Positions 53,371 through 62,317 of a DNA stretch of 64,000 nt are shown in pieces. The position numbers and the translations under genes are program-made. Source of the DNA: Streptomyces aquilus (GTDB lineage Bacteria; Actinomycetota; Actinomycetes; Streptomycetales; Streptomycetaceae); contig NZ_CP034463.1 in the NCBI RefSeq assembly GCF_003955715.1, forward strand, positions 8,680,001 through 8,744,000, written 5' to 3'. Under the pieces are notes generated by a model that saw nothing but the letters and a program-made list of their open reading frames with translations, did no database searches and was not told where the DNA came from. Numbering within the stretch: position 1 is the first letter of the stretch; each line of letters starts with the position of its first letter.

Positions 53371-54975
53371 CTAGGCGGCGCCCCCCGTGGCCCTGCGGGG
53401 CGCCGTGCGGCGGCTGCCGGACGCGCGGCTCGCGGTACCGCCGGCCGCGGAGCGACGGGTGGCGGAGGTCCGGCCGCCCGCCGCGGGGGTGCCGCTCTTG
53501 GCCTTGCCGGCGCCGGAGCGGCGGGTGGAGCCTTCGCTTCCCGCCCTGGGGGCACCGCCGGCCGCGGCCTGGGACTGACCGTCGCCACCGCCGCCACGGC
53601 GCCGGCGACCGGGCCGGCCCCCGGGCGTGGCTCCGGTCTTCCGGTCTGGGCGGGACTTCGCCGGTGCCGCCGGCTGGGGCACCTCGATCGTGACGGCCAC
53701 GCCGGAGGGCTCGCGGGCGCCGGTGATGGTCGTCAGCGCGGCGTCGCTCGACGTGACACGGGCCGTCCGGGGGCGGATGCCCGCGTCCGACATGAGCCGG
53801 GTGACGTCCCGCTTCTGGTCGGGCAGGACCAGAGTGACCACGCTGCCGGAACCGCCGGCGCGGGCCGTGCGGCCGCCTCGGTGGAGGTAGTCCTTGTGGT
53901 CGGTCGGGGGATCGACGTTGACGACGAGGTCGAGGTCGTCGACGTGTATGCCCCGGGCCGCGACGTTGGTCGCCACCAGCGCGGTGACCTGGCCGTTCTT
54001 GAACTGCTCCAGGGTGCGGTTGCGCTGCGGCTGGGAGCGGCCGCCGTGCAGGGCCGCAGCGCGGACCCCGACGGACAGCAGCCGCTTGGCGAGCCGGTCG
54101 GCGGACCTCTTGGTGTCGAGGAAGAGGATGACCCGGCCGTCGCGGGCCGCGATGCGCGTGGTGACGGCCTTCTTGTCGGTCTCGTCCAGGACGTGCAGGA
54201 CGTGGTGCTCCATGGTGCTCACCGCGCCCGCGGACGGGTCCACCGAGTGCACCACCGGGTCGGTGAGGAACCGCTGCACCAGACGGTCGATGTTCTGGTC
54301 GAGGGTGGCCGAGAAGAGCATCCGCTGCCCGTCCGGCCGTACCTGCTGGATCAGCTTGGTGATCTGCGGCAGGAACCCCATGTCGGTCATCTGGTCGGCT
54401 TCGTCCAGCACCGTGATGCCGACCTGGTCGAGCACGCAGTCGCCGCGCTCCACGAGGTCGTTGAGCCGGCCAGGCGTCGCCACCAGCACTTCGGCGCCGC
54501 GCCGGAGCGTGGCGGCCTGCTTGGTGAGGGACAGCCCGCCGACCACGGTGGCCATGCGCAGGTTGACGGCCGTCGCGTACGGCGTCAGCGCGTCCGTGAC
54601 CTGCTGGGCGAGTTCCCGGGTGGGCACCAGCACGAGCGCCAGCGGCGCCTTGGGCTGGGCGCGCAGCCCGGACGTACGGGCCAGCAGCGCGAGCCCGAAC
54701 GCCAGGGTCTTGCCGGAACCGGTGCGGCCGCGGCCGAGCAGGTCACGGCCGGCGAGCGAGTTCGGCAGGGTGGCGCCCTGAATGGGGAACGGCGTGGTCA
54801 CGCCCTGTGCGGTGAGGGTCTTCAGCAGCCCCGCGGGCATGTCCAGGTCGGCGAAGTCCTCGACGGCGGGAAGTGCGGGAGTGGTGCTTTCCGGCAGCCG
54901 GAATTCCTTCGACGGCGACGCGGACGGTGAGGGGGACGAGGCGCGCCGGTTCGACTTCTGGGGCCTGCGGGACAT
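53371..54975 (-). CDS. DEAD-box RNA helicase
   Basis: The 534-residue protein has all the core motifs of the family. The Q-motif region reads TPFPIQGATLPNSLAG. Walker A is GRTGSGKT and motif Ia is PTRELAQQV. DEAD appears in VLDEADQMTDMG, SAT in MLFSATLDQ, and the C-terminal motifs include TNVAARGIHVDDLDLV and HRGGRTARAG. A Gly/Arg/Ser-rich C-terminal tail of about 130 residues probably binds RNA. It unwinds RNA during ribosome assembly or cold adaptation. The cold-shock gene lies 88 bases upstream on the same strand with a strong terminator between them. Confidence 0.93.
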   Translation of the reverse strand: MSRRPQKSNRRASSPSPSASPSKEFRLPESTTPALPAVEDFADLDMPAGLLKTLTAQGVTTPFPIQGATLPNSLAGRDLLGRGRTGSGKTLAFGLALLARTSGLRAQPKAPLALVLVPTRELAQQVTDALTPYATAVNLRMATVVGGLSLTKQAATLRRGAEVLVATPGRLNDLVERGDCVLDQVGITVLDEADQMTDMGFLPQITKLIQQVRPDGQRMLFSATLDQNIDRLVQRFLTDPVVHSVDPSAGAVSTMEHHVLHVLDETDKKAVTTRIAARDGRVILFLDTKRSADRLAKRLLSVGVRAAALHGGRSQPQRNRTLEQFKNGQVTALVATNVAARGIHVDDLDLVVNVDPPTDHKDYLHRGGRTARAGGSGSVVTLVLPDQKRDVTRLMSDAGIRPRTARVTSSDAALTTITGAREPSGVAVTIEVPQPAAPAKSRPDRKTGATPGGRPGRRRRGGGGDGQSQAAAGGAPRAGSEGSTRRSGAGKAKSGTPAAGGRTSATRRSAAGGTASRASGSRRTAPRRATGGAA

Positions 54976-55006
54976 GCGGTGGTCTGCCTTCCTGGAAACA
55001 GCACAA

Positions 55007-55041
55007 ACCGGGGTCCGCACCAAGACGGTGCGGACCCCGGT
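55007..55041 (-). terminator. Terminator between cspA and the helicase gene
   Basis: ACCGGGGTCCGCACC and GGTGCGGACCCCGGT form a perfect 15-bp stem with a five-base loop. It lies just after the cold-shock gene and before the helicase start. Confidence 0.8.
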
Positions 55042-55063
55042 GAGCGGAATACGCGTCGGGCGA

Positions 55064-55267
55064 TCAGGCGGGAACGATGTTCTCCGCCTGGGGGCCCTTC
55101 TGGCCCTGCGTGACGTCGAAGGAGACCCGCTGGCCCTCCTGCAGCTCACGGAAGCCCTGGGACTGGATGTTCGAGTAGTGGGCGAAGACGTCGGGGCCGC
55201 CGCCGTCCTGCTCGATGAAGCCGAAACCCTTTTCAGCGTTGAACCACTTGACGGTTCCCTGTGCCAT
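55064..55267 (-). CDS. cspA: Cold-shock domain protein
   Basis: The 67-residue protein is a single cold-shock domain. The RNA-binding motifs are KGFGFIEQ and DVFAHY, and the N terminus [14 protein letters not shown] matches Streptomyces CspA-type proteins. It binds single-stranded RNA or DNA and acts as an RNA chaperone. ATG 55267 follows AAGGAG. A long 5' leader contains a hairpin (see 55324-55356), which is typical of cold-shock genes. The helicase gene is downstream on the same strand. Confidence 0.95.
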   Translation of the reverse strand: MAQGTVKWFNAEKGFGFIEQDGGGPDVFAHYSNIQSQGFRELQEGQRVSFDVTQGQKGPQAENIVPA

Positions 55268-55323
55268 GACTTTCTCCTTCAGTAGGCAGAGGCCCCATCC
55301 GGAGATGCCGGAAAAACAAATAA

Positions 55324-55356
55324 TGCGCCTGAGGATAAACATTCCCGTCAGGCGCA
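55324..55356 (-). promoter_or_regulatory. Hairpin in the cspA leader
   Basis: TGCGCCTGA and TCAGGCGCA form a perfect 9-bp stem with a 15-base AT-rich loop. It lies about 57 bases upstream of the cspA start, on the transcribed strand of the 5' leader. A smaller CCGG-AGATG-CCGG hairpin follows nearer to the gene. It may act as a temperature-sensitive leader structure or as a terminator for upstream transcription. Confidence 0.5.
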
Positions 55357-55484
55357 CATAGGTTCATGGGTACCACAACTGCAACTCTGAGATCATAACA
55401 CGTCGCGCCGCCCGGCGCCCGGGGGTGATAGAAGGCGAGCATGACCACCTCGCACATCCTTCTTCTCCAGCCGGCCGGTGCCCG

Positions 55485-56150
55485 ATGACCGCCGGCATCG
55501 ACACCCCGGACAGCCGCGGCCGCACCGGGCTCGACCGCACCGGCCTGGACCTGACCGGCAACCCCCGGGTCAAGGTCCGCGACGTGAAACTGCTCTCCAG
55601 CCACTGGTACGTCGAGCGGGCCACCACCTTCGACCTCCAGCGCGCCGACGGCAGTTGGAGCACCCAGCAGCGCGAGACGCACGACCGCGGCAACGGCGCG
55701 ACCATGCTCCTCTACGACACCGACCGCGAAACCGTCCTGCTCACCCGGCAGTTCCGCTTCCCCGTGTACGTCAACGGCCACCCCGACGGCATGCTCGTCG
55801 AGACCCCGGGCGGGCTGCTCGACGACGAGGACGAGCACCCGGAGATCGCCGTGCGCCGGGAAGTGGTCGAGGAGACCGGGCACACCATCGGCGAGGTCCG
55901 GCACGTCTTCGACGTCTACATGAGCCCCGGTTCCGTCACCGAGCGCGTCAGCTTCTACGCCGCCGCGTACGGCCCGTCGACCCGCACCCACGAGGGCGGT
56001 GGCCTGGACGAGGAGGGCGAGGACATCGAGATCCTCGAACTGCCCTTCCGCAGGGCCCTGGAGATGATCCGCACCGGCGAGATCGCCGACGCCAAGACGA
56101 TCATGTTGCTCCAATGGGCCGCACTGGAAGGGCCGTTCGCGCGTTCGTGA
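55485..56150 (+). CDS. NUDIX hydrolase (GDP-mannose/ADP-ribose pyrophosphatase type)
   Basis: The 221-residue protein carries an intact NUDIX box, GGLLDDEDEHPEIAVRREVVEETGHTIG, at about residues 107-134, preceded by LLTRQFRFPVYVNGHPDGMLVETP. The layout fits NudK-like GDP-mannose or ADP-ribose pyrophosphatases, which yield the nucleoside monophosphate and sugar phosphate. A phosphate-binding DVYMSPGSVTERVSFYAA segment follows. ATG 55485 gives the canonical start; ATG 55425 would add unlike residues. No link to the neighbours is evident. Confidence 0.88.
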   Translation: MTAGIDTPDSRGRTGLDRTGLDLTGNPRVKVRDVKLLSSHWYVERATTFDLQRADGSWSTQQRETHDRGNGATMLLYDTDRETVLLTRQFRFPVYVNGHPDGMLVETPGGLLDDEDEHPEIAVRREVVEETGHTIGEVRHVFDVYMSPGSVTERVSFYAAAYGPSTRTHEGGGLDEEGEDIEILELPFRRALEMIRTGEIADAKTIMLLQWAALEGPFARS

Positions 56151-56166
56151 CGCGTGACGTGACCTC

Positions 56167-56189
56167 TTGACTTGAAGTGCGCTCCAGCA
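56167..56189 (+). promoter_or_regulatory. MerR-type promoter/operator candidate
   Basis: TTGACT is followed by a dyad CTTGA-agtgcgc-TCCAG. This is the arrangement of a MerR-family operator between -35 and -10. It lies about 58 bases before the aldo/keto reductase start. No merR gene is seen beside it. Confidence 0.35.
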
Positions 56190-56246
56190 GGAAGACTCCC
56201 GTTCGCGCACCCCGACCCGGGTGTGCGTGAACGGGAGGGGAACCCC

Positions 56247-57230
56247 ATGAAGTACCGCACCATCGGCACCGATCCGAAGAACCGCCGCGAGGTCAGCGTT
56301 CTCGCCCTCGGCGCGATGCTGTTCGGCTCGCGCACGGACGAGGAGACGTCCTTCGCCCTCCTCGACCGCTATGTGGAGGCCGGCGGCAACTTCATCGACA
56401 CGTCCGACAACTACGCCTACTGGGAGGACGGCGGACAGGGCGGCCAGAGCGAGGAACTCCTCGGCCGCTGGCGGCGCAGCCGCGGCATCGGCGCGGAGGT
56501 CTTCATCGCCACCAAGCTCGGCGCCCGCCCCCTCGCACCGGGCACGGGCTACGCCGACAACGCCGAGGGCCTCTCGGCGAAGGTGATCCGCGAGTCCGCC
56601 GAGCGCAGCCGGGAGCGGCTGGGCGTGGACAAGCTGGACCTGCTCTACGCGCACATCGAGGACCACGACGTACCCCTGCGGGAGACCGTGGAGGGCTTCG
56701 CCGGACTCGTCGCGGAAGGCACCGTCGGACTGCTCGGCGTCAGCAACCACGCCGTGTGGCGGGTGGAGCGGGCCCGCGCGATCGCCGCCGCGGCGGGACT
56801 GCCCGGCTACGAGGTGCTCCAGTACGCCCACAGCCATCTGCGGCCCCGTCTCGACGTGCCGGACGACTTCTGGCCGGACGGCAGCCTCGGCCACGCGGGC
56901 GCGGAAATCCTCTCCTACCTGCGCGAGGAGCCGACCCTCACCCTGGTCGCCTACTCACCCCTGCTCAAGGGCGCCTACACCCACCCGGACCGCCTCCCCG
57001 CCGACTACGACCACCCGGGCACCCCGGCCCGGCTGAAGGTCCTGGAGGAGGTGGCCCGGGAGACCGGCGCGACCGTCAACCAGGTCGTCCTGGCCTGGCA
57101 GATCGGCGGCGCCCTGCCGATCCTCCCGCTGGCCGGGGTGTCGACCCTGGCCCAGCTGGAGGAGAACCTGGCCGCCGTCGACCTGGAACTGACCGAGGAC
57201 CAGCGGGCCCGCCTGGACGGGGTCCACTAG
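56247..57230 (+). CDS. Aldo/keto reductase
   Basis: The 327-residue protein is a (beta/alpha)8 barrel of the AKR family. FIDTSDNYAYW includes the catalytic Asp and Tyr, IATKLGA supplies the Lys, and LLYAHIEDHDV the His. The C-terminal ILPLAGVSTLAQLEENLAAV is the nucleotide-binding segment. It reduces aldehydes or ketones with NADPH. ATG 56247 follows GGGAGGGG. The gene converges with the GntR gene, the two stops being five bases apart. It probably takes part in aldehyde detoxification or secondary sugar metabolism. Confidence 0.9.
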   Translation: MKYRTIGTDPKNRREVSVLALGAMLFGSRTDEETSFALLDRYVEAGGNFIDTSDNYAYWEDGGQGGQSEELLGRWRRSRGIGAEVFIATKLGARPLAPGTGYADNAEGLSAKVIRESAERSRERLGVDKLDLLYAHIEDHDVPLRETVEGFAGLVAEGTVGLLGVSNHAVWRVERARAIAAAAGLPGYEVLQYAHSHLRPRLDVPDDFWPDGSLGHAGAEILSYLREEPTLTLVAYSPLLKGAYTHPDRLPADYDHPGTPARLKVLEEVARETGATVNQVVLAWQIGGALPILPLAGVSTLAQLEENLAAVDLELTEDQRARLDGVH

Positions 57231-57235
57231 ACACC

Positions 57236-58021
57236 TCATGGTCTGACGAGCAGCTGGAAGTCGAACGCGTACCGGGACGCGCGGTAGATGTGCGTGCCGT
57301 ACTCGACCGGCCGGCCCGTGTCGTCGTACGCCGTGCGCTGCATGGTCAGCAGTGCGGCGCCCTCCCGTTCGTCGAGGCGGGCCGCCTCCTCCGCCGTGGC
57401 GCAGCGGGCGCCGATGGTCTGGTGGGCGCTGTGCAGCGTGACGCCCGCCGAACGCATCAGCCGGTACAGGCCTGTCGACTCCAGCCGGGCGGTGTCGAGT
57501 TCGAGGAGGGTGGCGGGCAGGTAGTTGCACAGGACCGCGACCGGCTGTCCGTGCGTGGCGCGCAGCCGTTCCAGTACGACGACGTCGGCGCCCTCCGCGA
57601 CGCCGAGCGCGGCGGCCACGTCGGCGGGGGCCGGGACGTGCTCGTTGCGTACCACCCGCGTGGTCGGCCCCTGCCCGGCCGCCTCCAGGTCGTCGTAGAG
57701 ACTGCTCAGGTCGAGCCCGCGCTTGACCTGGCTGTGCACCACCTGCGTGCCCACCCCGCGCCGCCGGACCAGCAGCCCCTTGTCGACCAGGGTCTGGATG
57801 GCCTGCCGGACCGTCGGGCGGGACAGGCCGAGGCGTACGGAGAGGTCGATCTCGTTGCCCAGCAGGTTCCCCGGGGCGAGGGCCCCGTGCTCGATCGCCG
57901 CCTCCAGCTGCTGGGCCAGCTGGTAGTAGAGCGGCACCGGACTGCCCCGGTCCAGGGCGAAGTCCAGGGAGTCGAGCGCGGGGGCGGCAGCGGTGCGCGG
58001 GTGACCGCCGGTCTTCGCCAT
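57236..58021 (-). CDS. GntR/HutC-family transcriptional regulator (inositol locus)
   Basis: The 261-residue protein has an N-terminal winged helix (PVPLYYQLAQQLEAAIEHGALAPG, then RLGLSRPTVRQAIQTLVDKGLLVRRRGVGTQV) and a UTRA ligand-binding domain at the C terminus. This is the HutC subfamily. ATG 58021 follows GGGAGG. It is encoded next to iolD and shares its direction. Its probable targets are the iol genes and the sugar transporter, through the inverted repeat at 61091-61156. The effector is likely an inositol-pathway intermediate. Confidence 0.9.
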   Translation of the reverse strand: MAKTGGHPRTAAAPALDSLDFALDRGSPVPLYYQLAQQLEAAIEHGALAPGNLLGNEIDLSVRLGLSRPTVRQAIQTLVDKGLLVRRRGVGTQVVHSQVKRGLDLSSLYDDLEAAGQGPTTRVVRNEHVPAPADVAAALGVAEGADVVVLERLRATHGQPVAVLCNYLPATLLELDTARLESTGLYRLMRSAGVTLHSAHQTIGARCATAEEAARLDEREGAALLTMQRTAYDDTGRPVEYGTHIYRASRYAFDFQLLVRP

Positions 58022-58056
58022 GGGGGTACCTCCCTCGGTGGAGCGGGCGCGGAGCG

Positions 58057-59934
58057 TCACAGGTGCGGGCGGCGGGCGGTGACCTCGCGGTCGTACTCCT
58101 CCCGCGCCCGTACGGCGGCCTCGCGGGACGCGGTCTCGGCCACCGGCACGTCCCACCAGGCCTCGGCCGGGGGCGCGGTGGCGGCGGCGGTGTCGGTCTC
58201 GACGTAGACGCAGGTCGGGCGGTCGGAGGCGCGGGCCGCGGCGAGCGCCTCGCGCAGTTCGCGGACCGTCTTGGCACGCAGCACGTCCATGCCGAGGCTG
58301 CCCGCGTTGGCGGCCAGGTCGACGGGGAGCGGGGCGCCGGAGAAGGTGCCGTCGGCGGCGCGGTAGCGGTAGGCGGTGCCGAAGCGCTCGCCGCCGACCG
58401 ACTCGGACAGGCCGCCGATGGACGCGTACCCGTGGTTCTGGATGAGGAGCAGCTTGATCGGCAGGCCCTCCTGGACGGCCGTGACGATCTCGGTCGGCAT
58501 CATGAGATAGGTGCCGTCGCCGACCAGCGCCCACACGGGGGTGTCGGGGGTGGCGTGCTGGACGCCGATCGCCGCCGGGATCTCGTAGCCCATGCAGGAG
58601 TAGCCGTACTCCAGGTGGTACTGGCGGCGGCTGCGGGCCCGCCAGAGCTTGTGCAGGTCGCCGGGGAGCGAGCCGGCCGCGTTGATGACGACGTCCTCGT
58701 CCCCGACCACCGCGTCCAGCGCGCCGAGTACCTGGGTCTGGGTCGGTACGGCGTTCTCGTCGGCGGCGGTGAAAGCGGCGTCGACCACCTGTTCCCAGCG
58801 TTCCTTGCCGGCGCGGTACTCGGCCTCGTAAGCCGAGTTCACACGGTGGCCGACGAGGGCCTCCGTCAACGCTGTGAGCCCCGCGCGCGCATCGCACACC
58901 AGCGTCCGCGCCGCCAGCTTGTGAGCGTCGAACGCGGCGATGTTGAGGTTGACGAACCGGACCTCCGGCCGCTGGAAGAGCGTGCGGGAAGCGGTGGTGA
59001 AGTCCGTGTAGCGCGTTCCGACGCCGATGATCAGGTCGGCCGTACGGGCGATGTCGTCGCAGACCGCCGTGCCGGTGTGGCCGATGCCGCCGAGGTCGGC
59101 GGGGTGGTCGTACCGCAGCGAGCCCTTGCCGGCCTGGGTCGAGGCGACCGGGATGCCGGTGGCGTCCACCAGGGCCTTGAGTGCTTCCTCGGCCTGGCTG
59201 TGGTGGATGCCTCCACCCGCGACGATCAGCGGACGCTCGGCCGCGCGGATCGCTGCCACCGCCTCCGCCAGCTCGAACGGATCGGGCGCGGGCCGCCGTA
59301 CGTGCCACACCCGCTCGGCGAAGAACTCCTCCGGCCAGTCGTACGCCTCCGCCTGCACGTCCTGCGGGAGGGCCAGGGTGACCGCTCCGGTCTCGGCGGG
59401 GTCGGCGAGGACCCGCATGGCGTTCAGGGCGGACGGGATCAGGGCCTCGGGTCGGGTGACGCGGTCGAAGTACCGGGAGACCGGGCGCAGGGTGTCGTTG
59501 ACCGACACGTCGGCCTCGGTCGGGTGCTCCAGCTGCTGGAGCAGCGGGTCGGGGGCGTGCGAGGCGAAGTAGTCGCCGGGGAGGAGCAGGACGGGAAGGC
59601 GGTTGATGGTGGCCAAGGCGGCGCCGGTGACGAGGTTCGTGGCGCCGGGGCCGATGGACGTCGTCACCGCCTGCGCGGAGAGCCGGTCCAGCTGGCGGGC
59701 GTAGCCGACGGCCGCGTGCACCATGGCCTGTTCGTTGCGGCCCTGGTGGAACGGCATCGTCTCCTCGCCCGCCTCCAGGAGGGCCTGGCCGACGCCCGCC
59801 ACGTTGCCGTGGCCGAAGATGCCCCACGTACCGGCGATCAGCCGGTGGCGTACGCCGTCGCGCTCGGTGTACTGCACGGACAGGAAACGCACCAGGGCCT
59901 GGGCGACGGTCAGGCGGCGGGTGGGGGTGCTCAT
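58057..59934 (-). CDS. iolD: 3D-(3,5/4)-trihydroxycyclohexane-1,2-dione acylhydrolase
   Basis: The 625-residue protein is a thiamine-diphosphate enzyme. It has TWGIFGHGNVAGVGQAL, GRNEQAMVHAAVGYARQ with the activating Glu region, TSIGPGATNLVTGAALA, and the cofactor motif GDGTYLMMPTEIVTAVQEGLPIKLLLIQNHGY near the C terminus. It hydrolyses the cyclic dione formed from myo-inositol to 5-deoxy-D-glucuronate. The length and order match IolD. The gene is directly downstream of iolC. The start is ATG 59934. Confidence 0.93.
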   Translation of the reverse strand: MSTPTRRLTVAQALVRFLSVQYTERDGVRHRLIAGTWGIFGHGNVAGVGQALLEAGEETMPFHQGRNEQAMVHAAVGYARQLDRLSAQAVTTSIGPGATNLVTGAALATINRLPVLLLPGDYFASHAPDPLLQQLEHPTEADVSVNDTLRPVSRYFDRVTRPEALIPSALNAMRVLADPAETGAVTLALPQDVQAEAYDWPEEFFAERVWHVRRPAPDPFELAEAVAAIRAAERPLIVAGGGIHHSQAEEALKALVDATGIPVASTQAGKGSLRYDHPADLGGIGHTGTAVCDDIARTADLIIGVGTRYTDFTTASRTLFQRPEVRFVNLNIAAFDAHKLAARTLVCDARAGLTALTEALVGHRVNSAYEAEYRAGKERWEQVVDAAFTAADENAVPTQTQVLGALDAVVGDEDVVINAAGSLPGDLHKLWRARSRRQYHLEYGYSCMGYEIPAAIGVQHATPDTPVWALVGDGTYLMMPTEIVTAVQEGLPIKLLLIQNHGYASIGGLSESVGGERFGTAYRYRAADGTFSGAPLPVDLAANAGSLGMDVLRAKTVRELREALAAARASDRPTCVYVETDTAAATAPPAEAWWDVPVAETASREAAVRAREEYDREVTARRPHL

Positions 59935-59987
59935 CAGGGGGTCTCCGGGGCTCTGTGGAGGGGGAAGTAGGGGGCGGGACGGTTCAT

Positions 59988-60052
59988 GGGTGGCCGGGAC
60001 GCTCGCGACCGTGTACTGCTGAGCGGCGACGGGTGGCCGGGACGTTCACGAC
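59988..60052. repeat. Two 22-bp direct repeats between iolC and iolD
   Basis: Copies at 59988-60009 and 60031-60052 differ at two positions (GGGTGGCCGGGACG-c/t-TC-g/a-CGAC) with a 43-bp period. The second overlaps the iolC stop. The cause may be slipped duplication; a regulatory role is not supported. Confidence 0.6.
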
Positions 60053-61008
60053 AGTGCTCCGCTCAGCAGGCCCTCTATCTCCTCGCGTGTCGGCATCGCG
60101 GAGGAGCAGGCGAGGCGGGACGCGACGAGGGCGCCGGCCGCGTTGGCGTAGCGCATGACGCGGTCCAGGTCCCAGCCGGACAGCAGACCGTGGCAGAGCG
60201 ATCCGCCGAAGGCGTCGCCCGCGCCGAGGCCGTTGACGACCTCGACGGTCACCGGTGGCGCCTCGGCGCTGCGGCCGTCGCGGTGCACGGCCAGCACGCC
60301 CTTGGGACCTTGCTTGACCACGGCCAGTTCGACCCCGGCCGCCAGCAACGCCTCGGCGCACGCCCGGGGTTCACGGACCCCGGTGGCGATCTCGCACTCG
60401 TCGAGGTTGCCGATCGCGACCGTCGCGTGGCGCAGGGCCTCCGCGTAATAGGGGCGCGCCTCCTCGGGGTCGCCCCAGAACATCGGACGCCAGTCCAGGT
60501 CGAACACGGTCAGGCCCGCCTTCGCCCGGGCCTTGAGGGCGGCGAGGGTCGCGGAGCGGCTCGGCTCCTCGCTCAGACCGGTGCCGGTGATCCAGAAGAT
60601 CCGGGCCGAGCGAATGGCGAAGTAGTCCAGGTCGTCGGTGTGGATCACCAGGTCGGGAGCCTTGGGGCGCCGGTAGAAGTAGAGCGGGAAGTCGTCGGGC
60701 GGGAAGATCTCGCAGAAGGTCAGGGGCGTCGGGTGGCCGGCCACCGGCGTCACCCAGCGGTCGTCGACCCCGAACTCCTTGAGCGCCAGATGCAGGAAGG
60801 TGCCGAAGGGGTCGTCGCCGGTACGGGTGATGACGGCGGCGGAGCGTCCCAGCCGCGCGGCCGCGACGGCGACGTTCGCCGCAGAACCGCCCAGGAACTT
60901 CCCGAAGGTCTGCACATCGCTCAACGGCACGCCGGACTGCTGTGGGTAAAGATCGACTCCTATGCGGCCGATCGTGATCAAGTCGAAGGGCTGGGCGGAT
61001 CCGGCCAT
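60046..61008 (-). CDS. iolC: 5-dehydro-2-deoxygluconokinase (PfkB family)
   Basis: The 320-residue protein belongs to the PfkB sugar-kinase family. It starts FDLITIGRIGVDLYPQQSG, has the FLGGSAANVAVAAARLG signature, and ends with VNGLGAGDAFGGSLCHGLL, the anion hole and catalytic Asp. IGRIGVDLYP is typical of IolC. It phosphorylates 5-dehydro-2-deoxy-D-gluconate in inositol breakdown. ATG 61008 is the start. It is divergent from the transporter genes across the 61091-61156 inverted repeat, and iolD follows on the same strand. Confidence 0.93.
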   Translation of the reverse strand: MAGSAQPFDLITIGRIGVDLYPQQSGVPLSDVQTFGKFLGGSAANVAVAAARLGRSAAVITRTGDDPFGTFLHLALKEFGVDDRWVTPVAGHPTPLTFCEIFPPDDFPLYFYRRPKAPDLVIHTDDLDYFAIRSARIFWITGTGLSEEPSRSATLAALKARAKAGLTVFDLDWRPMFWGDPEEARPYYAEALRHATVAIGNLDECEIATGVREPRACAEALLAAGVELAVVKQGPKGVLAVHRDGRSAEAPPVTVEVVNGLGAGDAFGGSLCHGLLSGWDLDRVMRYANAAGALVASRLACSSAMPTREEIEGLLSGALS

Positions 61009-61090
61009 GCGCGATGCTCCTCGGACTCGGCTGGACGTGCGCCCCTCGCGGGGGCCTGCGAGTCTCAGGTGTAGGACGCGGGAGGTGACC

Positions 61091-61156
61091 CTGTCAATAC
61101 TTTGTACTTACATTCGGACCTGATTGTGAAATGATGTCTTAACAAAGTATTGACAG
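61091..61156. promoter_or_regulatory. Long inverted repeat spanning the divergent iolC/ABC-transporter promoters
   Basis: CTGTCAATACTTTGT at 61091-61105 and its exact reverse complement at 61142-61156 bracket 36 AT-rich bases. Each arm contains a perfect TTGACA -35 hexamer facing outward. Rightward, TTTGAT lies 17 bases after it; leftward, CTACAC lies 17 bases after. The arms thus both hold the -35 elements and form a likely repressor site. The adjacent GntR protein is the best candidate. Confidence 0.8.
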
Positions 61157-61297
61157 CGGGCACGCCCAGGGATTTGATTCCGTCCCAGTACAACCGCCGT
61201 ATTTGCGGCCCGCGACCCGGACATGCCAAGATCCCGGGCCTCGGATCACCGAGATCTCTCTTCCTTTCCCCCGTAAGCACAGTGAGGTGCAGGAAAG

Positions 61298-62317
61298 ATG
61301 GACCGCTCTTCTCGCTCTCAGTCCCGCAGATTCGCCCCGGTGGTGGCGCTGGCGGCGGCCGCTGCCCTGACCCTCGCCGGCTGCTCCAGCAGTTCCGGGG
61401 GCAAGAAGTCGGAGGAGAGCGCGGACGGCGCCTCCGCCGGCAAGGCCAGCACCCCCCGCATGACGGTCGCCCTGGTCACCCACCAGTCGCCCGGCGACAC
61501 CTTCTGGGACATCGTCCGAAAGGGCGCCGAGGCCGCCGCCGCCAAGGACAACGTCAAGCTGATCTACACCAACGACCCGAGCGCCGGCGGCCAGGCCACC
61601 CTGGTGCAGAACGCGATCGACCAGAAGGTCGACGGCATCGCGGTCACGCTGGCCAAGCCGGACGCCCTGAAGGACGTCATCGCCAAGGCGAAGGGCCAGA
61701 AGATACCCGTCGTCGGCCTCAACTCCGGTGTCAGCGAATGGCAGAAGCTCGGCCTGCTGGAGTTCTTCGGCCAGGACGAGACCGTCGCCGGCGAGGCGCT
61801 CGGCAAGCGGCTGAACGACGAGGGTGCCAAGAGCGCCGTCTGTGTCATCCAGGAGCAGGGCAACATCGGTCTCACCCAGCGCTGCGACGGCGTGAAGAAG
61901 ACCTTCGAGGGCAAGTTCCAGACGGTCAACGTCAACGGCGCCGACATGCCGTCCGTGAAGTCGACCATCACCGCCAAGCTCAGCCAGGACAAGTCCATCG
62001 ACTACGTCGTCGCCCTCGGCGCGCCCATCGCGCTGACCGCCGCGCAGTCCGTGTCCGACGCCGGCAGCAAGGCCAAGGTCGCCACCTTCGACCTCAACAA
62101 GGACCTGACCGGCGCCATCAGCAAGGGCACCATCGCCTTCGCCGTCGACCAGCAGCCGTACCTCCAGGGCTACCTGGCGGTCGACTCGCTGTGGCTCTAC
62201 AAGAACAACGGCAACTACATGGGCGGCGGCGAACAGCCGGTGCTGACCGGTCCGGCGTTCGTGGACAAGTCCAACGTCGACGCGGTCGCGCAGTACGCCG
62301 CGAAGGGCACCCGGTGA
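61298..62317 (+). CDS. Sugar ABC transporter substrate-binding lipoprotein (inositol-type)
   Basis: The 339-residue protein has a lipoprotein signal ending in LAGC at residues 26-29, so Cys29 is lipid-modified. A periplasmic-binding-protein fold of the ribose/galactose-binding type comes next, with MTVALVTHQSPGDTFWDIVRKGAEAAA, VDGIAVTLAKPDALKDV and VVGLNSG. It is anchored outside the membrane and delivers the sugar or inositol. ATG 61298 follows AGGAAAG. It is the first gene of a three-gene importer divergent from iolC. The long leader of about 120 bases may carry regulatory structure. Confidence 0.9.
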   Translation: MDRSSRSQSRRFAPVVALAAAAALTLAGCSSSSGGKKSEESADGASAGKASTPRMTVALVTHQSPGDTFWDIVRKGAEAAAAKDNVKLIYTNDPSAGGQATLVQNAIDQKVDGIAVTLAKPDALKDVIAKAKGQKIPVVGLNSGVSEWQKLGLLEFFGQDETVAGEALGKRLNDEGAKSAVCVIQEQGNIGLTQRCDGVKKTFEGKFQTVNVNGADMPSVKSTITAKLSQDKSIDYVVALGAPIALTAAQSVSDAGSKAKVATFDLNKDLTGAISKGTIAFAVDQQPYLQGYLAVDSLWLYKNNGNYMGGGEQPVLTGPAFVDKSNVDAVAQYAAKGTR

